Part shown: piece after piece, positions 8,001-8,041 of the stretch
How the letters are laid out: every line of letters begins with the position of its first letter
Numbering within the stretch: the stretch's first letter is position 1
Assembly: GCA_030831885.1 (NCBI GenBank)
Contig: JAURKF010000093.1
Coordinates: 1-8,041, forward strand
Length of the DNA stretch: 8,041 bases
Direction of reading: 5' to 3'
DNA from: Flavobacteriales bacterium
Lineage (GTDB): Bacteria; Bacteroidota; Bacteroidia; Flavobacteriales; UA16
The notes under the pieces: generated by a model
What the model was told of the DNA's origin: nothing
Database searches by the model: none
What the model saw: only the letters and a program-made list of their open reading frames with translations
Position numbers and translations under genes: made by a program

Positions 8001-8041
8001 CGGTTGCACGGCCACTGCGTCCTACACGGTGTCATCGGCCA
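5020..8041 (+). CDS. Secreted M43 (pappalysin-type) metalloprotease with PKD and SprB repeats, 3' end outside window
   Basis: An uninterrupted reading frame of 1007 codons that leaves the window without a stop. Residues 1-21 form a signal peptide (MKHLIVFVACLLLIIENGVSQ). The catalytic domain spans about 66-325: IPVVVHVIHTG (68-78), MNIWVVNEIG (178-187), zinc motif HETGHYLGLYH (235-245; H235, H239, H245 as ligands and E236 as catalytic base), GDRVCDTP (263-270) and Met-turn NYMDY (290-294). Six cysteines (253, 259, 267, 278, 283, 299) cluster here and could form disulfides. Next come a CARDB-like beta segment (about 333-440), a second beta-rich segment ending near 543 with 'NDSFGDGQ', a PKD-like domain (about 550-635), then five SprB-type repeats from about residue 640. 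Inference: an exported endopeptidase, probably a type IX secretion substrate; the C-terminal sorting domain that would prove this lies beyond the window. The start is chosen because it gives the signal peptide directly. Its natural substrate cannot be inferred. Confidence 0.93.
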   Translation, partial: MKHLIVFVACLLLIIENGVSQTCPSDQLNDSLLQNNIEFSRSFYYMEQVLGINRGLPPSERTDEIYSIPVVVHVIHTGEAYGVGTNITDEQIFSAIEALNEDFRHVPGTNGYGNGVDIGIEFCLAARNPSNQATTGIVRVNGSSVANYATMGIESTSGSGASETAVKALSTWPRASYMNIWVVNEIGNNDGGAGTQGYAYFPTNSPVDGIVILFNAFGTVGNLKSYTNMNRTITHETGHYLGLYHTFNGTTSCTSETDCNTQGDRVCDTPATIQAGSCSSPACPSTIVENYMDYTSQTCQDMFTDGQKLRMRTTLEAQRTSILSSLGCMPVFQYDIGITAILKPTGTNCPGGISPQVTLANFGGVTLTSAVIQYNVDGVGTASYNWSGSLAVGASTTVTLPSINPAAGSHIFYAWTGSPNGNTDQNVTNDQSTNAFSVTSGSPALMSVILDFYGAETTWSITDASSNVVINGGPYVNSQQGLNVTTSVCLAPGCYTLTMNDSFGDGQSFTSGSYTLTSSSGTVLAQGSGNWGAVSTTNFCVTDSNPQGQAPVASFTIQDNTICRNVQNDYTSTSTGSPTTYSWVFEGGTPATSTQQNPQNVTYANAGIYDVTLTVSNANGSNTYVCTDCVTIYANPTVTLTTTNPSCGATPNGSITSNVTGTGPYTYSWNNGSTSANLSNVGAGTYTVTVTSSQGCTGQANATLTNPSGMTISGTAQNVTCAGLSNGSININVTGGTGNKTYLWSNGATTANISNLSSGSYSVTVTDGAGCTATASYTVLAPSALSVSGTALATSCATSSNGSISIIATGGTGSKTYLWSNGSTTANISNLAAGSYTVTVTDAAGCTATGTYTVTSPAALTITGTANAASCASSNNGSISLSVSGGTGNKTYLWSNGATTANISNLAAATYSVTVTDAAGCTATASFTVTSPAAIVITGNATAASCSGTNNGSIAITATGGTGNKTYLWSNGATTANISNLAPGSYSVTVTDATGCTATASYTVSSA
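6958..8041 (+). repeat. Tandem SprB-type repeats, 225-bp (75-residue) period, inside the protease gene
   Basis: Taking the first conserved Cys codon as the unit start, units lie at 6958-7179 (222 bp), 7180-7404, 7405-7629, 7630-7854 and 7855-8041 (cut by the window edge). The first Cys is at residues 647, 721, 796, 871 and 946; a second Cys follows 49 residues later in unit 1 and 50 later in units 2-5 (696, 771, 846, 921, 996), suggesting one disulfide per unit. Each unit reads roughly Cys...NGSI...GGTG..TY.WSNG.TTANISNL..G.Y.VTVTD..GCT. This matches the SprB repeat of the Flavobacterium gliding adhesin, a beta-rich extracellular module. Unit 1 is the most divergent. More units probably follow downstream. 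Confidence 0.92.

Noticed and set aside
7180..8041. Regular direct repeats that could suggest a CRISPR array or satellite DNA
   Set aside because: The 225-bp period is a multiple of three, the frame is open throughout, and differences fall mainly at third codon positions; this is a protein repeat.

Overview
The window looks like chromosomal DNA of a member of the Bacteroidota. The evidence is a large secreted pappalysin-type protease carrying SprB-type repeats (a family typical of gliding and T9SS-bearing Bacteroidota), start codons without clear Shine-Dalgarno sequences, and upstream regions with loose matches to the Bacteroidota promoter pattern TTG-N(17-23)-TAnnTTTG. I cannot place it below phylum with confidence. 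No tRNA, rRNA, CRISPR array, insertion sequence or phage gene is visible.

Layout. (1) 3-779, minus: a complete SRAP-domain (YedK/HMCES-type) abasic-site DNA-protein crosslinking protein. (2) 846-1949, plus: a di-haem cytochrome c peroxidase of the MauG/CcpA family with an N-terminal membrane segment and two CxxCH sites. It diverges from the SRAP gene across only 66 bp. (3) 1946-4762, minus: a full-length UvrA (938 residues). It converges on the peroxidase gene, and the two stop codons share one TTAA tetranucleotide. (4) 4763-5019: a 257-bp divergent intergenic region with candidate promoters for both flanking genes. (5) 5020 to the end of the window, plus: the first 1007 codons of a very large open gene with no stop in the window. 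It encodes a signal peptide, an M43 metalloprotease domain (HETGHYLGLYH and an NYMDY Met-turn), two beta-rich segments, a PKD-like domain, and at least five SprB-type repeats with a period of almost exactly 75 residues (225 bp).

The genes do not form one operon: their strands run -, +, -, +. Two of the four concern DNA damage (SRAP for abasic sites in single-stranded DNA, UvrA for nucleotide excision repair). The peroxidase detoxifies peroxide or oxidises another substrate in the periplasm. The protease is an exported, probably surface-attached or secreted enzyme. The most notable points are the repeat array, whose units keep protein sequence while synonymous codons have diverged, and a shared TTTCGAAC element just upstream of three of the four start codons. 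I found no clear evidence for an entirely new system here; the protease's architecture and the shared promoter element most deserve follow-up.
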